Assembly: GCA_936450465.1 (NCBI GenBank)
Contig: OW388294.1
Span: 66,205,575-66,269,574 of the forward strand
Length of the DNA stretch: 64,000 nucleotides
Direction: 5' to 3'
Origin: Gibbula magus
Lineage: Eukaryota; Mollusca; Gastropoda; Trochida; Trochidae
Position 1 is the first letter of the stretch. Every line of letters begins with the position of its first letter. Below are positions 31,901 to 46,100 of the stretch, one piece after another. The translations under genes and the position numbers were made by a program. The notes beneath the pieces are model-generated. The model worked only from the letters and a program-made list of their open reading frames with translations, searched no databases and was not told the origin of the DNA.

Positions 31901-34900
31901 AACTACATACCATATACGTCCAACTTACAAACAACCCCTCATTATCTTAAAACTACATACCATATACGTCCAACTTACAAACAACCCCTCATTATCTTAA
32001 AACTACATACCATATACGTCCAACTTACAAACAACCCCTCATTATCTTAAAACTACATACCATAAACGACCATCTTACAAACAACCCCTCATTTTCTTAA
32101 AACTACATACCATATACGTCCAACTTACAAACAACCCCTCATTATCTTAAAACTACATACCATATACGTCCAACTCACAAACAACCCCTCATTATCTTAA
32201 AACTACATACCATATACGTCCAACTCACAAACAACCCCTCATTATCTTAAAACTACATACCATATACGTCCAACTTACAAACAACCCCTCATTATCTTAA
32301 AGCTACATACCATAAACGACCATCTTACAAACAACCCCTCATTTTCTTAAAACTACATACCATATACGTCCAACTTACAAACAACCCCTCATTATCTTAA
32401 AATTACATACCATATACATCCAACTTACAAACAACCCCTCATTATCTTAAAACTACATACCATATACGACCAACTTACAAACAACCCCTCATTATCTTAA
32501 AGCTACATACCATATACGTCCAACTCACAAACAACCCCTCATTATCTTAAAACTACATACCATATACGACCAACTTACAAACAACCCCTCATTATCTTAA
32601 AGCTACATACCATATACGTCCAACTTACAAACAACCCCTCATTATCTTAAAACTACATACCATATACGTCCAACTCACAAACAACCCCTCATTATCTTAA
32701 AACTACATACCATATACATCCAACTTACAAACAACCCCTCATTATCTTAAAGCTACATACCATATACGTCCAACTTACAAACAACCCCTCATTATCTTAA
32801 AGCTACATACCATATACGTCCAACTTACAAATAACCCCTCATTATCTTAAAACTACAAACCATATACGTCCAACTTACAAACAACCCCTCATTATCTTAA
32901 AGCTACATACCATATACGTCCAACTTACAAACAACCCCTCATTATCTTAAAGCTACATACCATATACGTCACACTTACAAACAACCCCTCATTATCTTAA
33001 AACTACATACCATATACGTCCAACTTACAAACAACCCCTCATTATCTTAAAACTACATACCATAAACGACCAACTTACAAACAATACCTCATTATCTTAA
33101 AACTACATACCATATACGTCCAACTTACAAACAACCCCTCATTATCTTAAAACTACATACCATATACGTCCATCTTACAAACAACCCCTCATTATCTTAA
33201 AACTACAAACCATATACGTCCAACTTACAAACAACCCCTCATTATCTTAAAACTACATACCATATACGTCCAACTTACAAACAACCCCTCATTATCTTAA
33301 AGCTACATACCATATACGTCCAACTTACAAACAACCCCTCATTATCTTAAAACTACATACCATATACGTCCAACTTACAAACAACCCCTCATTATCTTAA
33401 AACTACATACCATATACGTCCAACTCACAAACAACCCCTCATTATCTTAAAACTACATACCATATACGTCCAACTTACAAACAACCCCTCATTATCTTAA
33501 AACTACATACCATATACGTCCAACTTACAAACAACCCCTCATTATCTTAAAACTACATACCATATACGTCCAACTTACAAACAACCCCTCATTATCTTAA
33601 AGCTACATACCATAAACGACCATCTTACAAACAACCCCTCATTTTCTTAAAACTACATACCATATACGTCCAACTTACAAACAACCCCTCATTATCTTAA
33701 AATTACATACCATATACATCCAACTTACAAACAACCCCTCATTATCTTAAAACTACATACCATATACGACCAACTTACAAACAACCCCTCATTATCTTAA
33801 AGCTACATACCATATACGTCCAACTTACAAACAACCCCTCATTATCTTAAAACTACATACCATATACGTCCAACTCACAAACAACCCCTCATTATCTTAA
33901 AACTACATACCATATACGTCCAACTCACAAACAACCCCTCATTATCTTAAAACTACATACCATATACGACCAACTTACAAACAACCCCTCATTATCTTAA
34001 AACTACATACCATAAATGACCAACTTACAAACAACCCCTCATTATCTTAAAACTACATACCATATACGTCCAACTTACAAACAACCCCTCATTATCTTAA
34101 AACTACATACCATATACGTCCAACTTACAAACAACCCCTCATTATCTTAAAACTACAAACCATATACGTCCAACTTACAAACAACCCCTCATTATCTTAA
34201 AACTACATACCATATACATCCAACTTACAAACAACCCCTCATTATCTTAAAGCTACATACCATATACGTCCAACTTACAAACAACCCCTCATTATCTTAA
34301 AGCTACATACCATATACGTCCAACTTACAAACAACCCCTCATTATCTTAAAACTACATACCATATACGTCCAACTTACAAACAACCCCTCATTATCTTAA
34401 AACTACATACCATATACGTCCAACTTACAAACAACCCCTCATTATCTTAAAACTACATACCATATACGTCCAACTTACAAACAACCCCTCATTATCTTAA
34501 AACTACATACCATATACGTCCAACTTACAAACAACCCCTCATTATCTTAAAGCTACATACCATAAACGACCATCTTACAAACAACCCCTCATTTTCTTAA
34601 AACTACATACCATATACGTCCAACTTACAAACAACCCCTCATTATCTTAAAACTACATACCATATACGTCCAACTCACAAACAACCCCTCATTATCTTAA
34701 AACTACATACCATATACGTCCAACTTACAAACAACCCCTCATTATCTTAAAACTACATACCATATACGACCAACTTACAAACAACCCCTCATTATCTTAA
34801 AGCTACATACCATATACGTCCAACTTACAAACAACCCCTCATTATCTTAAAGCTACATACCATATACGTCCAACTTACAAACAACCCCTCATTATCTTAA

Positions 34901-37900
34901 AACTACATACCATATACGTCCAACTTACAAACAACCCCTCATTATCTTAAAACTACATACCATAAACGACCAACTTACAAACAACACCTCATTATCTCAA
35001 AACTACATACCATATACGTCCAACTTACAAACAACCCCTCATTATCTTAAAACTACATACCATATACGTCCATCTTACAAACAACCCCTCATTATCTTAA
35101 AACTACAAACCATATATGTCCAACTTACAAACAACCCCTCATTATCTTAAAACTACATACCATATACGTCCAACTTACAAACAACCCCTCATTATCTTAA
35201 AACTACATACCATATACATCCAACTTACAAACAACCCCTCATTATCTTAAAACTACATACCATATACGACCAACTTACAAACAACCCCTCATTATCTTAA
35301 AGCTACATACCATATACGTCCAACTTACAAACAACCCCTCATTATCTTAAAACTACATACCATATACGTCCAACTCACAAACAACCCCTCATTATCTTAA
35401 AACTACATACCATATACGTCCAACTCACAAACAACCCCTCATTATCTTAAAACTACATACCATATACGACCAACTTACAAACAACCCCTCATTATCTTAA
35501 AACTACATACCATATACATCCAACTTACAAACAACCCCTCATTATCTTAAAACTACATACCATATACGACCAACTTACAAACAACCCCTCATTATCTTAA
35601 AGCTACATACCATATACGTCCAACTTACAAACAACCCCTCATTATCTTAAAACTACATACCATATACGTCCAACTCACAAACAACCCCTCATTATCTTAA
35701 AACTACATACCATATACGTCCAACTCACAAACAACCCCTCATTATCTTAAAACTACATACCATATACGTCCAACTTACAAACAACCCCTCATTATCTTAA
35801 AACTACATACCATAAATGACCAACTTACAAACAACCCCTCATTATCTTAAAACTACATACCATATACATCCAACTTACAAACAACCCCTCATTATCTTAA
35901 AACTACATACCATATACGACCAACTTACAAACAACCCCTCATTATCTTAAAGCTACATACCATATACGTCCAACTTACAAACAACCCCTCATTATCTTAA
36001 AACTACATACCATATACGTCCAACTCACAAACAACCCCTCATTATCTTAAAACTACTTACCATATACGTCCAACTCACAAACAACCCCTCATTATCTTAA
36101 AACTACATACCATATACGTCCAACTTACAAACAACCCCTCATTATCTTAAAACTACATACCATAAATGACCAACTTACAAACAACCCCTCATTATCTTAA
36201 AACTACATACCATATACATCCAACTTACAAACAACCCCTCATTATCTTAAAACTACATACCATATACGACCAACTTACAAACAACCCCTCATTATCTTAA
36301 AGCTACATACCATATACGTCCAACTTACAAACAACCCCTCATTATCTTAAAACTACATACCATATACGTCCAACTCACAAACAACCCCTCATTATCTTAA
36401 AACTACATACCATATACGTCCAACTCACAAACAACCCCTCATTATCTTAAAACTACATACCATATACGTCCAACTTACAAACAACCCCTCATTATCTTAA
36501 AACTACATACCATAAATGACCAACTTACAAACAACCCCTCATTATCTTAAAACTACATACCATATACGTCCAACTTACAAACAACCCCTCATTATCTTAA
36601 AACTACATACCATATACGTCCAACTTACAAACAACCCCTCATTATCTTAAAACTACAAACCATATACGTCCAACTTACAAACAACCCCTCATTATCTTAA
36701 AACTACATACCATATACATCCAACTTACAAACAACCCCTCATTATCTTAAAGCTACATACCATATACGTCCAACTTACAAACAACCCCTCATTATCTTAA
36801 AACTACATACCATATACGTCCAACTTACAAACAACCCCTCATTATCTTAAAACTACATACCATATACGTCCAACTTACAAACAACCCCTCATTATCTTAA
36901 AACTACATACCATATACGTCCAACTTACAAACAACCCCTCATTATCTTAAAACTACATACCATATACGTCCAACTTACAAACAACCCCTCATTATCTTAA
37001 AACTACATACCATATACGTCCAACTTACAAACAACCCCTCATTATCTTAAAGCTACATACCATAAACGACCATCTTACAAACAACCCCTCATTTTCTTAA
37101 AACTACATACCATATACGTCCAACTTACAAACAACCCCTCATTATCTTAAAACTACATACCATATACGTCCAACTCACAAACAACCCCTCATTATCTTAA
37201 AACTACATACCATATACGTCCAACTTACAAACAACCCCTCATTATCTTAAAACTACATACCATCTACGACCAACTTACAAACAACCCCTCATTATCTTAA
37301 AGCTACATACCATATACGTCCAACTTACAAACAACCCCTCATTATCTTAAAACTACATACCATATACGTCCAACTTACAAACAACCCCTCATTATCTTAA
37401 AACTACATACCATAAACGACCAACTTACAAACAACACCTCATTATCTCAAAACTACATACCATAAACGACCAACTTACAAACAACACCTCATTATCTCAA
37501 AACTACATACCATATACGTCCAACTTACAAACAACCCCTCATTATCTTAAAACTACATACCATATACGTCCATCTTACAAACAACCCCTCATTATCTTAA
37601 AACTACATACCATATACGTCCAACTTACAAACAACCCCTCATTATCTTAAAACTACATACCATATACATCCAACTTACAAACAACCCCTCATTATCTTAA
37701 AACTACATACCATATACGACCAACTTACAAACAACCCCTCATTATCTTAAAGCTACATACCATATACGTCCAACTTACAAACAACCCCTCATTATCTTAA
37801 AACTACATACCATATACGTCCAACTCACAAACAACCCCTCATTATCATAAAACTACATACCATATACATCCAACTTACAAACAACCCCTCATTATCTTAA

Positions 37901-40900
37901 AGCTACATACCATATACGTCCAACTTACAAACAACCCCTCATTATCTTAAAGCTACATACCATATACGTCCAACTTACAAACAACCCCTCATTATCTTAA
38001 AACTACAAACCATATACGTCCAACTTACAAACAACCCCTCATTATCTTAAAGCTACATACCATATACGTCCAACTTACAAACAACCCCTCATTATCTTAA
38101 AGCTACATACCATATACGTCACACTTACAAACAACCCCTCATTATCTTAAAACTACATACCATATACGTCCAACTTACAAACAACCCCTCATTATCTTAA
38201 AACTACATACCATAAACGACCAACTTACAAACAATACCTCATTATCTTAAAACTACATACCATATACGTCCAACTTACAAACAACCCCTCATTATCTTAA
38301 AACTACATACCATATACGTCCATCTTACAAACAACCCCTCATTATCTTAAAACTACAAACCATATACGTCCAACTTACAAACAACCCCTCATTATCTTAA
38401 AACTACATACCATATACGTCCAACTTACAAACAACCCCTCATTATCTTAAAGCTACATACCATATACGTCCAACTTACAAACAACCCCTCATTATCTTAA
38501 AACTACATACCATATACGTCCAACTTACAAACAACCCCTCATTATCTTAAAACTACATACCATATACGTCCAACTTACAAACAACCCCTCATTATCTTAA
38601 AACTACATACCATATACGTCCAACTTACAAACAACCCCTCATTATCTTAAAACTACATACCATATACGTCCAACTTACAAACAACCCCTCATTATCTTAA
38701 AACTACATACCATATACGTCCAACTTACAAACAACCCCTCATTATCTTAAAGCTACATACCATAAACGACCATCTTACAAACAACCCCTCATTTTCTTAA
38801 AACTACATACCATATACGTCCAACTTACAAACAACCCCTCATTATCTTAAAACTACATACCATATACATCCAACTTACAAACAACCCCTCATTATCTTAA
38901 AACTACATACCATATACGACCAACTTACAAACAACCCCTCATTATCTTAAAGCTACATACCATATACGTCCAACTTACAAACAACCCCTCATTATCTTAA
39001 AACTACATACCATATACGTCCAACTCACAAACAACCCCTCATTATCTTAAAACTACATACCATATACGTCCAACTTACAAACAACCCCTCATTATCTTAA
39101 AACTACATACCATATACGACCAACTTACAAACAACCCCTCATTATCTTAAAACTACATACCATAAATGACCAACTTACAAACAACCCCTCATTATCTTAA
39201 AACTACATACCATATACGTCCAACTTACAAACAACCCCTCATTATCTTAAAACTATATACCATATACGTCCAACTTACAAACAACTCCTCATTATCTTAA
39301 AACTACAAACCATATACGTCCAACTTACAAACAACCCCTCATTATCTTAAAACTACATACCATATACATCCAACTTACAAACAACCCCTCATTATCTTAA
39401 AGCTACATACCATATACGACCAACTTACAAACAACCCCTCATTATCTTAAAACTACATACCATAAATGACCAACTTACAAACAACCCCTCATTATCTTAA
39501 AACTACATACCATATACGTCCAACTTACAAACAACCCCTCATTATCTTAAAACTACATACCATATACGTCCAACTTACAAACAACTCCTCATTATCTTAA
39601 AACTACAAACCATATACGTCCAACTTACAAACAACCCCTCATTATCTTAAAACTACATACCATATACATCCAACTTACAAACAACCCCTCATTATCTTAA
39701 AGCTACATACCATATACGTCCAACTTACAAACAACCCCTCATTATCTTAAAACTACATACCATATACGTCCAACTTACAAACAACCCCTCATTATCTTAA
39801 AACTACATACCATATACGTCCAACTTACAAACAACCCCTCATTATCTTAAAACTACATACCATATACGTCCAACTTACAAACAACCCCTCATTATCTTAA
39901 AACTACATACCATATACGTCCAACTTACAAACAACCCCTCATTATCTTAAAACTACATACCATATACGTCCAACTTACAAACAACCCCTCATTATCTTAA
40001 AGCTACATACCATAAACGACCATCTTACAAACAACCCCTCATTTTCTTAAAACTACATACCATATACGTCCAACTTACAAACAACCCCTCATTATCTTAA
40101 AACTACATACCATATACATCCAACTTACAAACAACCCCTCATTATCTTAAAACTACATACCATATACGACCAACTTACAAACAACCCCTCATTATCTTAA
40201 AGCTACATACCATATACGTCCAACTTACAAACAACCCCTCATTATCTTAAAACTACATACCATATACGTCCAACTCACAAACAACCCCTCATTATCTTAA
40301 AACTACATACCATATACGTCCAACTCACAAACAACCCCTCATTATCTTAAAACTACATACCATATACGACCAACTTACAAACAACCCCTCATTATCTTAA
40401 AACTACATACCATAAATGACCAACTTACAAACAACCCCTCATTATCTTAAAACTACATACCATATACGTCCAACTTACAAACAACCCCTCATTATCTTAA
40501 AACTACATACCATATACGTCCAACTTACAAACAACTCCTCATTATCTTAAAACTACAAACCATATACGTCCAACTTACAAACAACCCCTCATTATCTTAA
40601 AACTACATACCATATACATCCAACTTACAAACAACCCCTCATTATCTTAAAGCTACATACCATATACGACCAACTTACAAACAACCCCTCATTATCTTAA
40701 AACTACATACCATATACGTCCAACTTACAAACAACTCCTCATTATCTTAAAACTACAAACCATATACGTCCAACTTACAAACAACCCCTCATTATCTTAA
40801 AACTACATACCATATACATCCAACTTACAAACAACCCCTCATTATCTTAAAGCTACATACCATATACGACCAACTTACAAACAACCCCTCATTATCTTAA

Positions 40901-41078
40901 AACTACATACCATATACGACCAACTTACAAACAACCCCTCATTATCTTAAAGCTACATACCATATACGTCCAACTTACAAACAACCCCTCATTATCTTAA
41001 AGCTACATACCATATACGTCCAACTTACAAACAACCCCTCATTATCTTAAAACTACATACCATATACGTCCAACTTAC

Positions 41079-41095
41079 AAACAACCCCTCATTAT
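41079..41095 (+). repeat. Left target-site duplication of the LINE insertion
   Basis: AAACAACCCCTCATTAT here is repeated exactly at 41672-41688. Two bases at the left are ambiguous with the poly-A tail, so the certain length is 15-17 bp. Confidence 0.9.
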
Positions 41096-41466
41096 TGTGT
41101 TGTTTTTGTAAGGATAAAGATGAAAATATATGTCATGTGTACTGGGAATGTCAGGTGACCCAAGCATTTTGGAATAACTTACAAATTTGGCTTAATAAGT
41201 TTATATATCCACATCCAACTTTTTCAAAATACATGGTCTGGTTTGGTACTTTATATCAAAATAGACTACTGAACCATATCATCATCTCTGCAAAGAGGCA
41301 TATTTATTTATGCAATATAAAAAATAAACTTCCCAATCTTCACTTATATATAAAAACTCTGAAGCAAATATTTCTTGTTGAAAACTTTATTTCCAAAAAG
41401 AAAAATGATTTAGATAATTTCAATCGCAAATGGAACCCTCTCCTACCAGTACTTATGGACCAATAG
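41096..41466 (+). pseudogene. C-terminal fragment of LINE ORF2 (zinc-binding zf-RVT region)
   Basis: The open frame begins at the insertion junction, not at a start codon, and ends with TAG at 41464-41466. It holds CCFCKDKDENICHVYWEC, the CxxC-x8-HxxxxC zinc-binding motif that follows reverse transcriptase in L1/Tx1-type LINEs. Then come QAFWNNLQIWLNKF and a basic C-terminal helix region (AKRHIYLCNIKNKLPNL). The polymerase and endonuclease domains are missing, so it is inactive. The frame itself has no internal stop, suggesting a young insertion. Confidence 0.85.
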
Positions 41467-41673
41467 AACTCTTACTTACATCCATGAAATATCCTATGTC
41501 ATGTTTATATAACTATTTGGGTAACTAGTATCACAACTGTAACCTTGTACCTTTCAATTTATTGTTATGCCATGACAACTCTATGTGTGTTTATATGTGT
41601 AATCCTTGGAACCAATAAAAAAAAAAAAAAAAAAAAAAACAAAAAAAAAAACAAAAAAAAAACAAAAAAAAAA
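41096..41673 (+). mobile_element. 5'-truncated non-LTR retrotransposon (L1/Tx1-like LINE 3' end)
   Basis: 578 bp unlike the satellite: the last ~123 codons of a LINE ORF2, a ~150-bp 3'UTR with CCAATAAA at the tail, then poly-A with regularly spaced C (41640, 41652, 41663, 41675). It is bounded by a 17-bp target-site duplication of satellite sequence, as expected for target-primed reverse transcription with 5' truncation. Uninterrupted copies of the same two-unit context exist elsewhere in the array (for example 34911-35000 and 44811-44900), which serve as empty sites. Confidence 0.9.
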
Positions 41674-41688
41674 ACAACCCCTCATTAT
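41672..41688 (+). repeat. Right target-site duplication of the LINE insertion
   Basis: An exact repeat of 41079-41095, after which the 50-bp array resumes in the correct unit phase with CTTAAAACTAC. Confidence 0.9.
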
Positions 41689-43140
41689 CTTAAAACTACA
41701 TACCATAAACGACCAACTTACAAACAACACCTCATTATCTCAAAACTACATACCATATACGTCCAACTTACAAACAACCCCTCATTATCTTAAAACTACA
41801 TACCATATACGTCCATCTTACAAACAACCCCTCATTATCTTAAAACTACAAACCATATACGTCCAACTTACAAACAACCCCTCATTATCTTAAAACTACA
41901 TACCATATACGTCCAACTTACAAACAACCCCTCATTATCTTAAAACTACATACCATATACGTCCAACTTACAAACAACCCCTCATTATCTTAAAGCTACA
42001 TACCATAAACGACCATCTTACAAACAACCCCTCATTTTCTTAAAACTACATACCATATACGTCCAACTTACAAACAACCCCTCATTATCTTAAAACTACA
42101 TACCATATACATCCAACTTACAAACAACCCCTCATTATCTTAAAACTACATACCATATACGACCAACTTACAAACAACCCCTCATTATCTTAAAGCTACA
42201 TACCATATACGTCCAACTTACAAACAACCCCTCATTATCTTAAAACTACATACCATATACGTCCAACTCACAAACAACCCCTCATTATCTTAAAACTACA
42301 TACCATATACGTCCAACTCACAAACAACCCCTCATTATCTTAAAACTACATACCATATACGACCAACTTACAAACAACCCCTCATTATCTTAAAACTACA
42401 TACCATAAATGACCAACTTACAAACAACCCCTCATTATCTTAAAACTACATACCATATACGTCCAACTTACAAACAACCCCTCATTATCTTAAAACTACA
42501 TACCATATACGTCCAACTTACAAACAACTCCTCATTATCTTAAAACTACAAACCATATACGTCCAACTTACAAACAACCCCTCATTATCTTAAAACTACA
42601 TACCATATACATCCAACTTACAAACAACCCCTCATTATCTTAAAGCTACATACCATATACGTCCAACTTACAAACAACCCCTCATTATCTTAAAACTACA
42701 TACCATATACGTCCAACTTACAAACAACCCCTCATTATCTTAAAACTACATACCATATACATCCAACTTACAAACAACCCCTCATTATCTTAAAACTACA
42801 TACCATATACGACCAACTTACAAACAACCCCTCATTATCTTAAAGCTACATACCATATACGTCCAACTTACAAACAACCCCTCATTATCTTAAAACTACA
42901 TACCATATACGTCCAACTCACAAACAACCCCTCATTATCTTAAAACTACATACCATATACGACCAACTTACAAACAACCCCTCATTATCTTAAAACTACA
43001 TACCATATACGACCAACTTACAAACAACCCCTCATTATCTTAAAACTACATACCATATACGTCCAACTCACAAACAACCCCTCATTATCTTAAAACTACA
43101 TACCATATACGACCAACTTACAAACAACCCCTCATTATCT

Positions 43141-46100
43141 TAAAACTACATACCATAAACGTCCAACTTACAAACAACCCCTCATTATCTTAATACTACA
43201 TACCATATACGACCAACTTAGAAAAAAAAACCTCATTATCTTAAAACTACATACCATATACGACCAACTTACAAAAAAACCCTCATTATCTTAAAGCTAC
43301 ATACCATATACGACCAACTTACAAACAACCCCTCATTATCTTAAAACTACACACCATATACGACCAACTTACAAACAACCCCTCATTATCTTAAAACTAC
43401 ATACCATATACGTCCAACTTACAAACAACCCCTCATTATCTTAAAACTACATACCATATACGTCACACTTACAAACAACCCCTCATTATCTTAAAACCAC
43501 ATACCATATACGACCAACTTACAAACAACCCCTCATTATCTTAAAACTACATACCATATACGACCAACTTACAAACAACCCCTCATCATCTTAAAACTAC
43601 AAACCATATACGTCCAACTTACAAACAACCCCTCATTATCTTAAAACTACATACCATATACGTCCAACTTACAAACAACCCCTCATTATCTTAAAACTAC
43701 ATACCATATACGTCCAACTTACAAACAACCCCTCATTATCTTAAAACTACATACCATATACGTCCAACTTACAAACAACCCCTCATTATCTTAAAACTAC
43801 ATACCATATACATCCAACTTACAAACAACCCCTCATTATCTTAAAGCTACATACCATATACGTCCAACTTACAAACAACCCCTCATTATCTTAAAACTAC
43901 ATACCATATACGTCCAACTTACAAACAACCCCTCATTATCTTAAAACTACATACCATATACGTCCAACTTACAAACAACCCCTCATTATCTTAAAACTAC
44001 ATACCATATACGTCCAACTTACAAACAACCCCTCATTATCTTAAAGCTACATACCATAAACGACCATCTTACAAACAACCCCTCATTTTCTTAAAACTAC
44101 ATACCATATACGTCCAACTTACAAACAACCCCTCATTATCTTAAAACTACATACCATATACGTCCAACTCACAAACAACCCCTCATTATCTTAAAACTAC
44201 ATACCATATACGTCCAACTCACAAACAACCCCTCATTATCTTAAAACTACATACCATATACGTCCAACTCACAAACAACCCCTCATTATCTTAAAACTAC
44301 ATACCATATACGACCAACTTACAAACAACCCCTCATTATCTTAAAGCTACATACCATATACGTCCAACTTACAAACAACCCCTCATTATCTTAAAACTAC
44401 ATACCATATACGTCCAACTCACAAACAACCCCTCATTATCTTAAAACTACATACCATATACATCCAACTTACAAACAACCCCTCATTATCTTAAAGCTAC
44501 ATACCATATACGTCCAACTTACAAACAACCCCTCATTATCTTAAAGCTACATACCATATACGTCCAACTTACAAACAACCCCTCATTATCTTAAAACTAC
44601 AAACCATATACGTCCAACTTACAAACAACCCCTCATTATCTTAAAGCTACATACCATATACGTCCAACTTACAAACAACCCCTCATTATCTTAAAGCTAC
44701 ATACCATATACGTCCAACTTACAAACAACCCCTCATTATCTTAAAGCTACATACCATATACGTCCAACTTACAAACAACCCCTCATTATCTTAAAACTAC
44801 ATACCATATACGTCCAACTTACAAACAACCCCTCATTATCTTAAAACTACATACCATAAACGACCAACTTACAAACAACACCTCATTATCTCAAAACTAC
44901 ATACCATATACGTCCAACTTACAAACAACCCCTCATTATCTTAAAACTACATACCATATACGTCCATCTTACAAACAACCCCTCATTATCTTAAAACTAC
45001 AAACCATATACGTCCAACTTACAAACAACCCCTCATTATCTTAAAACTACATACCATATACGTCCAACTTACAAACAACCCCTCATTATCTTAAAACTAC
45101 ATACCATATACATCCAACTTACAAACAACCCCTCATTATCTTAAAACTACATACCATATACGACCAACTTACAAACAACCCCTCATTATCTTAAAGCTAC
45201 ATACCATATACGTCCAACTTACAAACAACCCCTCATTATCTTAAAACTACATACCATATACGTCCAACTCACAAACAACCCCTCATTATCTTAAAACTAC
45301 ATACCATATACGACCAACTTACAAACAACCCCTCATTATCTTAAAACTACATACCATATACGACCAACTTACAAACAACCCCTCATTATCTTAAAACTAC
45401 ATACCATATACGTCCAACTCACAAACAACCCCTCATTATCTTAAAACTACATACCATATACGACCAACTTACAAACAACCCCTCATTATCTTAAAACTAC
45501 ATACCATAAACGTCCAACTTACAAACAACCCCTCATTATCTTAATACTACATACCATATACGACCAACTTAGAAAAAAAAACCTCATTATCTTAAAACTA
45601 CATACCATATACGACCAACTTACAAAAAAACCCTCATTATCTTAAAGCTACATACCATATACGACCAACTTACAAACAACCCCTCATTATCTTAAAACTA
45701 CACACCATATACGACCAACTTACAAACAACCCCTCATTATCTTAAAACTACATACCATATACGTCCAACTTACAAACAACCCCTCATTATCTTAAAACTA
45801 CATACCATATACGTCACACTTACAAACAACCCCTCATTATCTTAAAACCACATACCATATACGACCAACTTACAAACAACCCCTCATTATCTTAAAACTA
45901 CGTACCATATACGACCAACTTACAAACAACCCCTCATCATCTTAAAACTACAAACCATATACGTCCAACTTACAAACAACCCCTCATTATCTTAAAACTA
46001 CATACCATATACGTCCAACTTACAAACAACCCCTCATTATCTTAAAACTACATACCATATACGTCCAACTTACAAACAACCCCTCATTATCTTAAAACTA

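Noticed and set aside
41545..41893. Open frames across the LINE poly-A tail and adjoining satellite
   Set aside because: They are poly-Lys translations of the A-tail followed by satellite units read across phases, with no coding meaning.
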